From contig SCFE01000013.1 of NCBI GenBank assembly GCA_004352715.1, positions 1,511,634 to 1,575,633 of the forward strand: 64,000 bases of DNA, given 5' to 3'. The first letter of the stretch is position 1; the number at the start of each line of letters is the position of its first letter. This DNA is from Hofstenia miamia. Its lineage: Eukaryota > Xenacoelomorpha > Acoela. Shown here piece after piece: positions 1-13,082 of the stretch. The notes under the pieces were generated by a model. It was not told where the DNA came from. It did not search any database and saw only the letters and a program-made list of their open reading frames with translations. The position numbers and the translations under genes were made by a program.

Positions 1-71
1 TATCAATAAAATATAAATTAAATATCACATGGTTCAATTTGTTAAGATATATTAGGTAAACATTATACATA

Positions 72-359
72 TACATATATATATATANNNNNNNNNNNNN
101 NNNNNNNNNNNNNNNNNNNNNNNNNNNNNNNNNNNNNNNNNNNNNNNNNNNNNNNNNNNNNNNNNNNNNNNNNNNNNNNNNNNNNNNNNNNNNNNNNNNN
201 NNNNNNNNNNNNNNNNNNNNNNNNNNNNNNNNNNNNNNNNNNNNNNNNNNNNNNNNNNNNNNNNNNNNNNNNNNNNNNNNNNNNNNNNNNNNNNNNNNNN
301 NNNNNNNNNNNNNNNNNNNNNNNNNNNNNNNNNATATATATATATATATATATATATAT
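72..359. repeat. (AT)n tract interrupted by a 246-bp gap
   Basis: Alternating TA runs on both sides of a run of N (88-333). The gap lies wholly inside the dinucleotide tract, so it probably represents an unresolved longer (AT)n or a length difference the assembler could not join. Confidence 0.95.
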
Positions 360-678
360 GAAAATGAGACTTATCAAATCATTAGGAAAATAAAATTTCA
401 TGTACATCTATTTTGAACAGTTTTCGAAAGATAAATTATTTTATTATCGTCAGAAAACAGGTATGTAAGAGAATATAATTAATTTGAATATTATGATGTA
501 ATGTTAGTTTCCCTTGGTTTGATTAATAATTTTCTTTTATCGGTTATTTCATTAATGCTAATTGCTTCTCAATCTTAGTAAATTTTGCTTTCATAACAAT
601 TTTAAAGTTGTTAATTTTATTTTGATTTTGATGATATGATATTTAAAATTTTCGGTGCCTCTTATCAGACGAATATAC

Positions 679-684
<6 letters not shown>

Positions 685-734
<50 letters not shown>
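685..734. repeat. (AT)n microsatellite, about 50 bp
   Basis: Uninterrupted alternating AT. No conserved flank or terminal repeat is visible beside it. Confidence 0.97.
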
Positions 735-736
<2 letters not shown>

Positions 737-3700
737 TTGAAATTTTTAACATTTTCAATATTAAATTGATGACAGTTCAGTTGCCGATAAATTTTTTAAA
801 TTTAGATTTCTATTATTATAAGAGTAAATGGCTAATTTGAAAATTGTTAAAAATCAAGATTTATTAACATTTATGTGCCATAAATAAATCTTAAAATGTT
901 TTTTATGTTACAAAGCAGTATTCCGTATTTCTATGTATTAGAGTTACATACAATGAAGCCTTCTACACTGTACGCTACATTCTAAGTTCAAAGGTTATTT
1001 CTAAATTTCATAATTATTATTGATATTTAAATCATGGCTTTTATGAGCGAACGGAAATTTATTTTGAAGAAACAAAATTTCATAAATTCGTTTAACTTCA
1101 TTTGCATAAATGTCATCTTTTTTGGAAGTTAATGTGCGATGCTAAATTCAGTAAATTCTATTTAATTTCAACTTATTCCAGTTTGCGAAAAATGAATTAC
1201 ATTTAATGAAATAATCAGCTTTGTAGGCGTTTGATGAAACGACCAAATATAATTCTTTTGCATTAATTCTGTAGAAATGTCACTTCTGTGTAATTTATCA
1301 CTGTTTTAATTTGGCTGTAAGCACAGACGTCTAGCAATTGGCATTGTCAATTAGAAATAAATATACCAAGAATGCTTGTATCATCACGTTCAATAAATAA
1401 CACTTGTGGAAAATCATAAACAATATCTTCGCAAAACATATTATTAACGTAAAACATATGTTAAAATGTGCTTCACCAGACAATCATAGGTAACAGAATC
1501 AACTGAGCAACCTGGTAAAGTGGTGGAAAACCTAAAACAAAAGTTTTTTGAAAAAACTTCAAAAAATGTTCAAAATTTAGTATGTCTATTTTCTCTTGTT
1601 GCATTAGAATTATATATTATTATAGATTTCTACTTTTGCTAGTCTAAGCAAAACATGGCTAATGTAGTTGGTGTTCATTGAGGGCAAAATTCTGTCAATG
1701 ATAAATACTTTAGTCAGTAAGGATACCCGGTGAAAAAATACATTATACTTAACTAGAAAATCCACTCTACGTATCACATTCAAATTAATAGCACACTTGT
1801 TAATTACATGCAACAACGTAATCGTGGAATGGTGTATTAAGATTTACAGTATGCCGAAAAATTCAAGTGATTTTTAACTGCAGAAAATTGGTACTTAGGC
1901 TTACAGATATAAATGGACTTAAAAAAATAATTTAAGCGTCCAATGCTGAGACATAAATTAAATTTAACCCTAACTTAGTTTTTAATTTTCCAAACTTCAA
2001 TTTTAATTTAGATTAAAAACGATGTCTAGTTTTTGCAATATGGAGAAAGGTAAAATAGGTATTTATGCAAAGCTTACTTTAGTTTTATCTTCAATACTTA
2101 TATTTCAGACTGCAACATTTTTCAGTGAGGTTTTGTTATTGTTGAACCTTGTTTATTATTATTGGGATAATCAGATAATGTCCTGCCAGATGTGTGCCAA
2201 TATCCAAAGAGCAGAACTTCAAACATGGCTGCGAAGCGAAATAACACCTGGATTTTATAACTGTATGCTTGGTATTAATTGGATTTTAGTAAGTTATTGA
2301 ACATAAAGCGTTTATTACCACTTTTCCAGTTAATTTTATAACTATATTTTCACAACCAGTGAGTGTAATTTAGGTGAAATTGCATATCAAACCCTCTAAA
2401 TTCTATATTTCTTCATTTAAAAGCAAAATTCAATAATGTCGAAACAGTTGAATTTAGTAATAATAAATCTATCGTAATTTTTCTAATAATTAATTCAATG
2501 GGGATTTCAACGTTTTATTCAATCTTATCACCGACAAAAAACGATCAGAAGAATTCCTTCAAAAATTAAAAGCTGAGTTCTAGCGACCACCATAATTTAT
2601 GCGTAAACAGTTTTCCAAAATTCATTCAACGTACAAATGACAGCTATCAAAATTAAGTGTTTTGTTACAATTGTTGTGAAGTAGAAATTGATAGTTGAAA
2701 GATTGCTATCAACAATGGTGTGCGATGAATTTCTTAAAATACTGTATACTGTCTTTCTAATCAGATCTTAGCATGTCTCAAAGTTTACAAACCTTAGGGA
2801 TTATCATACTTTTTCATCTATAAAAGTGCATTTTTCATTGACATATTGCCGTTGTAAGGTATTACCAATGTTTTGACCAGACGGTTTCAAATATTTCAAA
2901 TCGCTCAATAAGATATTAAATCAATTTAATTTCAATCTTAGGGAGAAAAAATATCAGTGGCTTACTTATCAAATAACAGGACATTTCGTACAAATACACA
3001 ATACCTAGATTTTTCTTGGAATTTAAAAATAACAAACTTCCTACCTGCTTAATTTCAGGAATACACTTTGATCTAATCTGTTTTTGAATTTTTAAGCTGA
3101 AAATCGCAAAAATTAGGTGCGATTTTGCATAATGTCCTAGTGTTGGTCATTAAAAATCAATTCAATAAAATTACAAATGTTTTTTCGATTAAATTCGAGA
3201 GAATTGAGGTCAAATTCAGTAATTCGGATATTGCATACAAATGAATGCTTTCTCAAGCATCAGATTTTTTCAAAAAACGAGTTTTAGAATAGCAGGCAAA
3301 TTGTAATTTTTTCGTTGTTTGGTTATGCAATGATTTTTCAAAAAAAGAAAAACTTTGCTTTGGTCAATGCTAATTTTCTGAAAAAATCGACTATAGATAA
3401 CATAATCCATTTTTGAAATTTTTTAAAGAGTACATAAAGACTAATGAATCAAATTTTATTTGGAATGTGATATGAATTTAAATTCTGAATTTAATGAAAC
3501 AGCTTTAAGCATTAATGATCATGATCAAAATTTAAATTCCATGACATTTTAATTCTCGCTAGTACTTGTATAATATGATTTTATAGATCAAGAGAAGCTT
3601 TATATTTCCCAAGTTCTGTTCTATTCTGACCAAGTAATAAGATTTAAGTTGTTCCCTTCGTTTTTATGTGCAGTCACATTGTTGGATCCTGAAAAAGCAA

Positions 3701-4330
3701 AAGAACAATAATGAAAGACAAAAAGGTCTCTAAAATTTGCACCTCTCTGATGTTATTAATGATATTCACAGCTTTGGGACATATGCGCAGAATTCTGGGT
3801 TTCGCTCCAAAAATAGACAACTTTTGCTCAAAACAATAAAGAAAGATTGATTATTTTTCAAAAAATATAAATTTTGAGCAAAATATATTTTCTTCTGAAG
3901 CAGAATTGAAATTTTAGCTTATCATTTAAAATAATATAAATGGGATACACGAATAAAGCGCAAAGCATATTTCTTCATTCATTACGATTTTAACCTGATC
4001 CTTCACATGGTCCAATATCAATGTGAAATATATGATTTCTCTAAATATGAATGCATACTTGGTTTCAACATTTAATCAAACATCACAATATTAAGCACAA
4101 ATTTTGTATTCTATTTCCAAAATGTCTCAGACTTGCAATTAATGGTCAACCGTTGGAAGAAAAATACTAGCTAATAGTCGTTTGGAGACTTTTTTTATCT
4201 CAGTCTGACGAGCATAATGAAAATGCAATGTAGGTGCTTTTAGTTAATTTCTTTTTCAAATTTAAAATTCAAATCAACAATGTGTGACTTTGTGTCCATC
4301 CCTATATCTTAGTTGGTATTTTTATTTATT
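735..4330. other. Unique AT-rich DNA, no gene recognised
   Basis: No protein family could be recognised. The best open frame is at 2022-2300 (+), 92 codons, with a hydrophobic stretch and a GTAAGT donor-like site near its end (2288-2293). It starts and ends without other support and I treat it as chance. No inverted repeats of note were seen. Confidence 0.5.
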
Positions 4331-4440
4331 GCCTTCGCTAAGGAGGCATTATTTTAGCTTCTGTTTGTCAGAAAAATTTCTCAAAATTTATTAATGGATC
4401 TGTATGAAAATAAACTTCGAGATATATACTTGTGTAACGT
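4331..4440 (+). repeat. Fragment of a dispersed repeat (GCCTTCGCTAAGGAGGC type)
   Basis: The stretch opens with a small imperfect hairpin, GCCTTCGCTAAGGAGGC, followed by TTTGTCAG, TTTCTCAAAATTTATTAATGG and a run ending ATGAAA. From memory, a repeat with this order of words (GCCTTCGC..AGGAGG, then TTTGTxxG, then CTCAAAAA.TTATxxATGG) is scattered in many aquatic invertebrate genomes. The class of that repeat is not known to me and the match is by recollection only. Confidence 0.45.
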
Positions 4441-4449
4441 AGATTCATT

Positions 4450-7400
4450 TAAATTTTCAGACTGATCTCATTTCCTTCTTCGAGCTAGGGCCAACTTTAT
4501 GCATTTGCAGTAGCAAATATCCATTCATAGGATGCGTATATAAATGCGTAGAATAATTTTTTACAAACGACGAAATTTTCTGATCCCATGATTATACGGC
4601 ATATAACTTCTATTTTTAAAAAATTGGCAAAATAATGTGGTCTCTGTCTTTTATGGTCTCACGCTCATGCTAGTCTCAGTCGCAGGTAAATGCTTAGTTC
4701 AAGGTCCTAATTCCATAGAAGTCAATAGTTCAGTAGAACCCTACACGAGGAGTGATATTTTACCCCTGCAGTGCTCAAAAGATATAAAACGCGCTGTTGT
4801 CATTAACGATGTTGTCATTGCCCATTTCAATCACCTCAAAAATGATCTCATATAAAATATGTATGCGCTATTGCTTTTACGCATTGAATAAAAATTGCCA
4901 TTATTATAGCTGCTTTGAAGTACACTTATAAGCATGCTCTTGTATGAAAAGTTTTGAAGCAGTAGGCTTTGATTTGCGATTTTAAAAGTGTACTGCTGAA
5001 ATAGAGTGAACAATTTAAATTTTATTTTAATAGAGAATATATGGGAGGGGATCTGAAATAGGAAAACAGGTGAAACACATATTATCAAAGATGGACTCTA
5101 TATTCAATAAAATGCCACTTAAAATATAATTAAGGAATATTTGAATGAAATATTTGAGCAAAGATAACAGTTGGAGCAAATGTTCCAATTTTCAAACACT
5201 ATATCAGCGAATCTGGTAAAAATTAAAAACGAGCGAGGACTGGTTAACAAATGGAGCCACTTTTGAGACTAATTTGATACACTAAGTCATTGAAAAACGA
5301 AATACGTAATTTATTAGTAGGCTTAATACCTCTATCAATTATCCGATTAGATCATAGCGGAATTTCTTAAGGATTCAATAAAGAGTACACGAGTGATTTA
5401 CTAATTAATAATTACTAATTTATCGTAGAATTCCAAAGAATTTTGACATAACATTTCGCAAGATGAGAAAGAATGCCCGACCGATCTCTTACTCGTGTGA
5501 AAAAATTAGATAAATTCCTCGAATATGTAATATTAGAAGAATCAAGAGTGGGTACAATGTTGTCAAAGTTGCATAACATTGAGTTTTTCCTTTGAGTGGC
5601 TCTCAATTGTTTGGCGTGAATAATGTTCCGCAAATTTATACTGATGTATGTTTCGAAAATTTTGTTTACTGTCAAATATTATCCGAAAACATTATGAATC
5701 ATTTACTAAAACAATTGAAATTCATAATATTGAGGAATCAAAGTAGGATTGAAGACAACCAAAAATTGAAAGCTAATCTATGTCAAGCAGTAACGGAAGT
5801 TCATTCTCACTGTCAAAATGGATGCTACACGTTCAATAATGATTTATTTTTTCTTGAAGTGTTGCACGTATGACTCCTTAGTAGGTTAATCACTGAGACA
5901 TAATTTTTTTCGAGAAATTCATTTTTCTTTGATCTACGAACACAAAACTAGTGGGTAACGGAATTTTAAAACGTTGAAATATTTTTTACAAGTATATAGT
6001 ATTTACATTATAACTTTATTAAATACGTATATGATAAATGTTATGTTCATTTAGAGTTAGTACACTATCCTATCACCAAATATTGACAAAGTTGAAATAT
6101 TAATTCCATTAAAAATTAAGAAACTAATTGGTTTTACATGATAACGAAATTTCAATGGCCCTGTTACCAGGCATAGATTCTACTTTTTACTAATTTTTTT
6201 TACCATTATTCCCCAATATTGCATTAATTTTACCATAATTAATGTCTTAGGCGCATATAAATATGCATATATAATGAATAACCACATCGCTTCAATCTTA
6301 ATTTTTTACTCTAAATTCTAACTATCGTGTGACCAAGCCCTTCAATACAATACTAAAAGAACTTAACCCAACTATAACTCCAATCCTGAAGTAAAAACTA
6401 CAAAACGTTTAAGTTGATACAATGGATTTATATTTCACAGCTTGGAAAAAATAACTAATCGTCAACAATGTTTCGTAGGGCTTTTAAACTGAACTTAAGC
6501 AAAAAATATTTGAAAACAAGATGTATATTATTAAGGGATTTTTTTTCATTTGTGTACTACGAAAATTTTAATTAAAAAATGTTTTAGGAAATACAACACC
6601 TATCTTTTTAAAACAGAGAAGAAAGTAATTCGCTTTAAAATGTCAAGGTAGCACTTATTTTAAAAATAAACCAGCTCATTCGAAATTATATTTAAACACA
6701 CCACATTTGGATCACTTTGTTCTTATGCGAATTCATTATGTATTTGTTTTTTAAGGAATCTAGTCAAAGAAGACTCTTCAGAAAGCTTAATATAATCTTT
6801 AAATATTTTGCATATTCGAGATTTATTGAAAAATCGATCATGTTCTATTCTTACGTAAATCTAATACCATCAGAGGCAATGGATCATGTTTTCAATTATG
6901 TTTAGCATTAATAATATGTTTACTAACTTTATATTCTAAAGATTTGTAGGGCATGAACAGGTTTTCATCATTAATCACAATAACCGAACAATGAACAAAA
7001 ATTCTCCTATTTGATTAGAGTATATTGCAATGTACTCTTAAAAAATGGCTCTTTGCAGTCATAACCAATTTAAACGAATCACACTCCATAGTAAATAAAA
7101 AGAAATAATCACGAGACAAGCATGGCTTTGTATGTGATACAAGTAAACAAATTGCATTAAATTATATCCTATTCAAATATGAAAAAATAACATGTTCAAA
7201 ATTCAATGAAAAAAATTTGGTAAGGTAATGTAAATGGGAGGGTGTTTAAATTCTATAGCTATAAAAAAAGGCTGTAAGGGAATATATTACTAAAAACATT
7301 AAGTAGCTTGATAAATTTAGTCGGTTCTGACAGTTCAACCAATATTCGCTTTCAAAATCAATATTAATGGGAAAAATGTTAATGAGCGGTAATCAATAAA

Positions 7401-7670
7401 TTTTATAATATTTTATCCAAATATTAGGCTGAGTTTGACTCTAACTGTCATGTACAACCTCAAAAAAGGTAGGCTACTATTCATGGATAAATAAGGTATA
7501 CAATGCTGGCCTTAATGAATTTAATGCTATCAATATAAAACGACATGAATACTAAAAATTTGCCATTTTACTAAAAATTATAATATTCTATCTCGATGCC
7601 TATCATTGTAGAAGTGTAATAGAAAATTTGTGAACATATATTAAATCTATTTCAGTTATAATATGCATAT
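4450..7670. other. Unique AT-rich DNA, no gene recognised
   Basis: The frame at 4637-4855 (+) reads like a signal peptide (LTLMLVSVAG) just before a CAG|GTAAAT donor-like site, but it begins at GTG, not ATG, so there is no start to support it. The two opposed frames at 5415-5675 (-) and 5592-5873 (+) overlap and show no family resemblance. Confidence 0.5.
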
Positions 7671-7671
7671 G

Positions 7672-7691
7672 TATATATATATATATATATA
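7672..7691. repeat. Short (AT)n
   Basis: About 20 bp of alternating AT, bordered by ATGCATATG on the left and ACATAAAC on the right. Confidence 0.9.
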
Positions 7692-9690
7692 CATAAACTA
7701 AAATTCATTAAAATACAGTAAAGCACTGAATAATTATTGTAGATTTTTCCTAAAACAACAAGAAAGTGAAAATTTAAAATATAAAAGAACCCACTTTCAA
7801 TTCTAAATTTGAGTAATCAATGTTATGAACAAAATCAAGTTTACTAAAATAGTATTTAAGCTGGCTGCATAGGCTCTAAGCTCAAATTGACAAAAAATGT
7901 ATCATAAGCATTTTTCATTAATTGATAAATTGTTTTATTGAAAAAATATGAGTAAATCTCAATTTCAAAAATCGGCCGAGACGAACACAGCTGACTCAAC
8001 TGCCAAATTTATCAACTAAATGCGCTTTCCCTGAATAAGTGAGATAAGTTAGACTTTTAATCATTCATGTACTAATTAATAAGCAACATTTAATCCTTTA
8101 GAATTTGTCAATCATCGCCGAAAACAGCGTCAAATCAGTGAACAACGTTCACTGCTATTTGATTGATTAGAATGGTAATCCACAATTTCTGATTTTGCGA
8201 ATTACGGAATCGAATTTTTAGAATAATGCGAAAGATGAAGTCGCTGCGTCGAATGGCGTGTTTTGTATAAAAGAATTTTAATTGATTTCATTTAGAAAAA
8301 TCAATATACCAATTATTTAAATGTGAAGTTGCATTTTACACAATGAATAGCAAGTTATTGAATAATAGAGTCTGTACATGAATAAGACATTACAACTTGA
8401 ATTTATGGATTTTTAGTTGTTAACGACATGAATGTTTTTGTAGTTTATATGCAAAATTCAAAATATATTTTGAAGTGTTAGAGACTTACTTGGAAATTGA
8501 GTAATACGTTCGATTTCCGCGTGTTCATTAACTTTTCAACGCTCTCTATGACATTTGGTGGCAGCAGGATGGTATACTGTCCTATTTTTCACCTATCTGT
8601 TTCTGAAAGTTAATTTTGAATAAATTGGGTAGCATTCAATGTATTTTCACTCAAATCAAACGACCTCCATTGAATTGGAATCCACAAAACGGTGGATGAA
8701 AATAATATGGTAATTCTTCAATTTGGGTAATGATCTACAGTTCGAACGCAAAGCACGTTTTTACAGCAAAGCGAATTGCTGCAATACTTCAATTTTCGTT
8801 TTTTCATTTTTTCATTGACGCAAATTAGAACTTTTCATAATTTAATTAAACAATTAAATTCATTTAATTTTAATTTGAAACTAGTGTAAATGCACATAGA
8901 AGCAAATTATTATCAACACCGAAAGTAAAAAAATATATTTATTTTCGATTAGAAGCTTAAGTTACATTTTATGTTATATCTAGATTGAAATAATAGAATT
9001 AGCATTTTTCAATGATCAAGTGAGCCTCAGTGGGCGTCGTACCATTAGGTTTGTTATTTAATTTTCTAGAACTTTCTTTCTCTTGGAAAATTTTTTGATG
9101 ATTATAAAGTCTATTCCCCAAGAGCAACGTTAATTAAAATTTAATGCAAAATAGTGAATATTAAAGTGTCATAAAGAAAACTTGTTTTACTTGTATATCT
9201 CTGTTCATTTTACAAAGGTAAAATGACTTTGGTAACAAATAGTATGGACGTCAAGCCGCAAAACAGACAATGTAAAATATTAATCAACATTCTCTTTGAA
9301 TGATCTTCGTATTGTACTATTCATTAGATTTTGGTAAATAACCAAGCTCAGTATATGAATTATTGATAATAATTAAAAATATACAATTAACGTTAAACAT
9401 TCAACGACACTCCGTCACTCTTAGAATTGCGTAGATTATTTCTACTCATTTTCTCAATTCTAGATGCAGCCATATACTGTCTTAAAGAGTTTTTAACCAT
9501 GTTAATTATAAAGATCGGATTCTATATACTCTGAAAATTTTTCTAAACTATGACAAAAGGGGAGAGCCAATGCATTTCAAAATGTCTTTGCATTGAAAAC
9601 CATTGTTACTTCAGTTATACGAATATGCAATTTTATAATTGATTCACCATTTTCATTTGCAGCATTCATTCAACAATAACCTTTGTTCTA
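7692..9690. other. Unique AT-rich DNA
   Basis: Nothing recognisable apart from a short GC-richer word at 9028-9050 (CAGTGGGCGTCGTACC) that resembles a hAT terminal sequence but has no visible partner. Confidence 0.5.
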
Positions 9691-9691
9691 G

Positions 9692-10025
9692 GATTTTCTT
9701 GATCCAAATCCCATTTCGTACAATTGGTTCCAGTCCCGTCCCATCCCAGTCCCATGAAATTTTCTGGTAACATAGTTCATTGGTTCTATAGCTATAATTC
9801 AATTGTTAGTAAGTAACTTAGTTGAAAATGAATCGAAACGGTTGCATATTTACAAAAACTTCTTGTCAATAGGACAAAGAGTGTATACAAAAACAAACTG
9901 TTTTACTTAAAACGCTTATTGCAAATCTATAGTCCTATATCAATTTTTGTCGCAGTACGATACTAATCCCAGTCTTGAGTTTTTTTCCCAGGTCCTAGTC
10001 GAATGAAACTGGCGCCTTAGACGGT
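9692..10025. repeat. Possible decayed hAT-like element
   Basis: Two patches, 9719-9760 and 9950-10000, carry repeated CCCAGTCCC/TCCCAGTC words in otherwise AT-rich DNA, with CGTAC words near both. Clustered short GC-rich subterminal words 200-300 bp apart are common in non-autonomous hAT elements. No clean terminal inverted repeat or 8-bp duplication could be read, so the class and borders are uncertain. Confidence 0.25.
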
Positions 10026-11589
10026 TCCGCAGAAACCTTCTTTGCACTTCAGGGAACATCTTTATACATTTCCTTGGCATTTCGCGTCAAAATGTCCGTT
10101 TAAGAAATTCTGTTTCCTAACATTGTTTTTGCTTATTCATTAATACTAGTTCAAATTTGGTTTATTCTACGGGTTAAATAAATTCAAATAAGGCACCTGA
10201 GTTTAGCTTAGATAAAAAATTTTAAGATGTAAATTTAAGTTATTTATTTGAAACGCAACATTTTTAAATGATAAACACTCATGCACTTTCATATTGCAGT
10301 AATCGAGGGATTGACATAATGAATTTACAGAGTAGAACAGATATTTTTTCACGAGCTGTTATGCTCTTAACACGTCAGTACGAAACCATTAGCATAATAA
10401 ATCCATTTAGCCTCAGATGAGCGTGGAAGATTTGATTTACATAGCCATACCAATGTATCAGAAAATATGGATTCCTTGTATTTAACTTGTATTTAAAGGG
10501 CATGTTTAGAGGTTCTTTTAGGTTTCAAAATTCTTTTCTAAGAAATTCTATACTTTATAGATTCAATAGAAATAAAAATTAATGAATAAATTATAACATT
10601 TTAAAATATTGATGACAATGATAAAAAATATGATTAGATATCCATCTTCTTTCTCATCTGAATAGATATCTATAATATTCATACATCATCTCAAGATATT
10701 TTTATTAGAATACAAAGAAATTTTTTAATTGTCTTATATTGGAGATGAAAATATAATGAGATTCTAATGCCAACCAACCCACAAGCTAAAACGGGTTAAG
10801 ACTAAACAAAGACCATATCATTTTCTTTATACACACCACGGCTAGGTCTACATAAATTTTAAATTCATAAAATATTGATTAAGAACAAGAATACCAGGTC
10901 AAATATCAAATGACAAAAACTCAAGCGCACCTAATCGCGATTCAAAGGAAGAAAACATCAAAAAAGAACAGGAACCAGGCTGGCTCATTTGCAACTTTGT
11001 TTTACCTTACATAACAAATAATGGGAAATACTGGCACCTAGGCTAAATTAAAGAGTATAACTTCTTAAAAATTTTTCCAAAAATATTTTTGTTTACTTTT
11101 TATAAAATATAAAGCTAATCTCTTGTAAATTTTCAATTGAGTCTACTTTAGAAGTTAGAGCAGATGATCAATTGCTTTTAGAATGAATTTATCCAAATTA
11201 CTTCCCAAGAGACCACATTAATCGTACAAATTTACTTGCCGCTTATCGAAACTTTAATAGAATTTACTTTACAATCTGCAAAAAGTAAATCTATTCTTTA
11301 CGCAATGTTATAAGAAATATTCATCAATGCTTTTAAGAAGAATACTAAGCAAACCTTTGAGTAAGAAACGTAACTGTTTGTCAGCTTTATTTTTCGACAA
11401 TTTTTATAAAACATAAATTTGAGAAATCATGTTTGGTAATACCAAAGACAGGGGCTTAAAGATGGGATATGCAAATGGTTGGCTGTGAGCCACAGTCCGG
11501 TCTGAAAAATTTGATTTGACGCTTAGTAACTCCTAAAAATGTAAAGTCTTACACCTTTTATATTACTTTTGACACTATCTATTATTATA
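10026..11589. other. Unique AT-rich DNA
   Basis: No open frame of note and no repeat structure seen by eye. Confidence 0.5.
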
Positions 11590-11795
11590 TTTCAGGAGTT
11601 TGCCAATACACTTAATTAAAGATTTTGTTTCTATTTTTAGCTTAAATGCAGTTTTGTTTGCATGTATATATGGTGCCATGCGAGTGAAGTGAGCAACAAA
11701 ACGGGTGACAAACTGTTTCTCCAAGTGCCTAAAATGTTTTATGTGCCCCTCTTACAAATAATATTAAATGCTCCTGGATTAAAAAAATATTTTCT
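11590..11795 (+). repeat. Dispersed diverged repeat, copy 1
   Basis: Shares an ordered set of words with 33852-34020: CAG.A.TT.GCCAA, then TTTTTA.CTTAAATG.AGTTTTGT, then ATATGG.G.CATGCG, then CTCTTACAA.TAAT. Its end (ATGTGCCCCTCTTA..AATAAT) is also shared with 13030-13082. The copies are very diverged, with indels, so this is an old repeat of unknown class. No coding capacity was seen. Confidence 0.65.
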
Positions 11796-12683
11796 TTACA
11801 ACATTTCAATATTATGAAATTACGGTATAATCAATATCTTACAACTGCTTAGAGGACAAAAACAATTTAACGAAAAGCTAAGTTCTAGGAAATCGAATCA
11901 ACTCAAATGCTATGCTAATTACTATCCTACTCCTGGTTCGACTATAGGCGGACTCGAAATAATTTAAGAAAATTTAAAACTTTAACCCTAATCTACCGTA
12001 TGGTACCTGAAAATATTCTTTATGGTCGTAGCCATACATTCTTCACTCAAATTCTTGTACAGGTACATAACAGCTTGCAAGGCATTGCATTTGGAAATAT
12101 TGCTAGTTTTGTACTGTGACAGACGGAAACCTATTTAGAACTGTTCAAAAAGATAGGTTCCTATGTTGAATTTTCTATAGGATTTTGAAAATAATTCCGA
12201 AGGCACAAAGTTCTAGTTTGATAATTTAATAAAGCAAAGGCTGTCTTTGTTAAGAAAGCTTAATAAAACTACCAGTCAATATTTAAACACGTTTTCGCAA
12301 ATGAAAATACCAGTTCTTCTATTAATTATGCGAAGTAAGTTTAAAAATATTTTTTTAATAAAACCTCCTTTACTGATTTTCAAGCAATGACAATAAATGA
12401 AGTCCATGTCAATATAACTTATTGATTTATGCTTTTGAAAAACCTTTAGTCAACTAAATTTTGAAAATCTGCAGTCAATGGAATTAAGAGCTTTAGAAAG
12501 ATTCGCTAGTGTCATTCATTTTTGTAATTTTAGTTTACAACTAAAAATTTCCCATTTAATGCAATATCGAGAAGAAATCATGAACACTGTAAAATTGTGT
12601 ACAATGACAATGCTCATCATAGCCTAGAAAGCCTTCCTCAAATAAAATGTGTTAGAATGCATCAATTACTAATAGTTTAATAT

Positions 12684-12701
12684 TATATATATATATATAT
12701 A
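12684..12701. repeat. Short (AT)n
   Basis: Eighteen bases of alternating AT. Confidence 0.9.
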
Positions 12702-13029
12702 AGCAAAAATAATGTTTTGAAAAAGTGTCCTATGCATTAATTCGATTGTGAAATTGTCAACAAAATTTCTTAGGAAAGCTGAAAATGTTCATTATAATTT
12801 CCCAAATAATGACTATAATTCCATTCTATAGCAAATCTAGTTTTCCCAAATTCATCAACATACGTGCACATATTAATACGAAAATGTGTGAATCGTCTTT
12901 GTTCTTGTGAAAAGCACATGCTGTATAGTTGCACTACTTAGTAATCTCAACTCTTTGTGATCAATATGCTTTATATATCTATATCCTCATTAGCAATATT
13001 TTGAGATTGATGGGTAAGTGTTGTTTTAG

Positions 13030-13082
13030 TATGTGCCCCTCTTAGTGAATAATAAACAATTCTTCCTAAAAAAAGATTTTTT
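13030..13082 (+). repeat. Dispersed diverged repeat, copy 2 (partial)
   Basis: Begins GTATGTGCCCCTCTTA and continues through AATAATA, CTTCCT and AAAAAAGATTTT, matching the last part of the copy at 11590-11795 in the same orientation. Only this end is clearly retained. A similar TGTTTTGTTTGCAT word lies downstream at about 13197-13210, out of order relative to copy 1. Confidence 0.55.

Noticed and set aside
4637-4855. Signal-peptide-like frame followed by a CAG|GTAAAT donor
   Set aside because: It begins at GTG; the nearby ATG is in another frame and meets a stop after 12 codons.
9028-9050. CAGTGGGCGTCGTACC, hAT-end-like
   Set aside because: No partner end or 8-bp duplication in the surrounding 2 kb.
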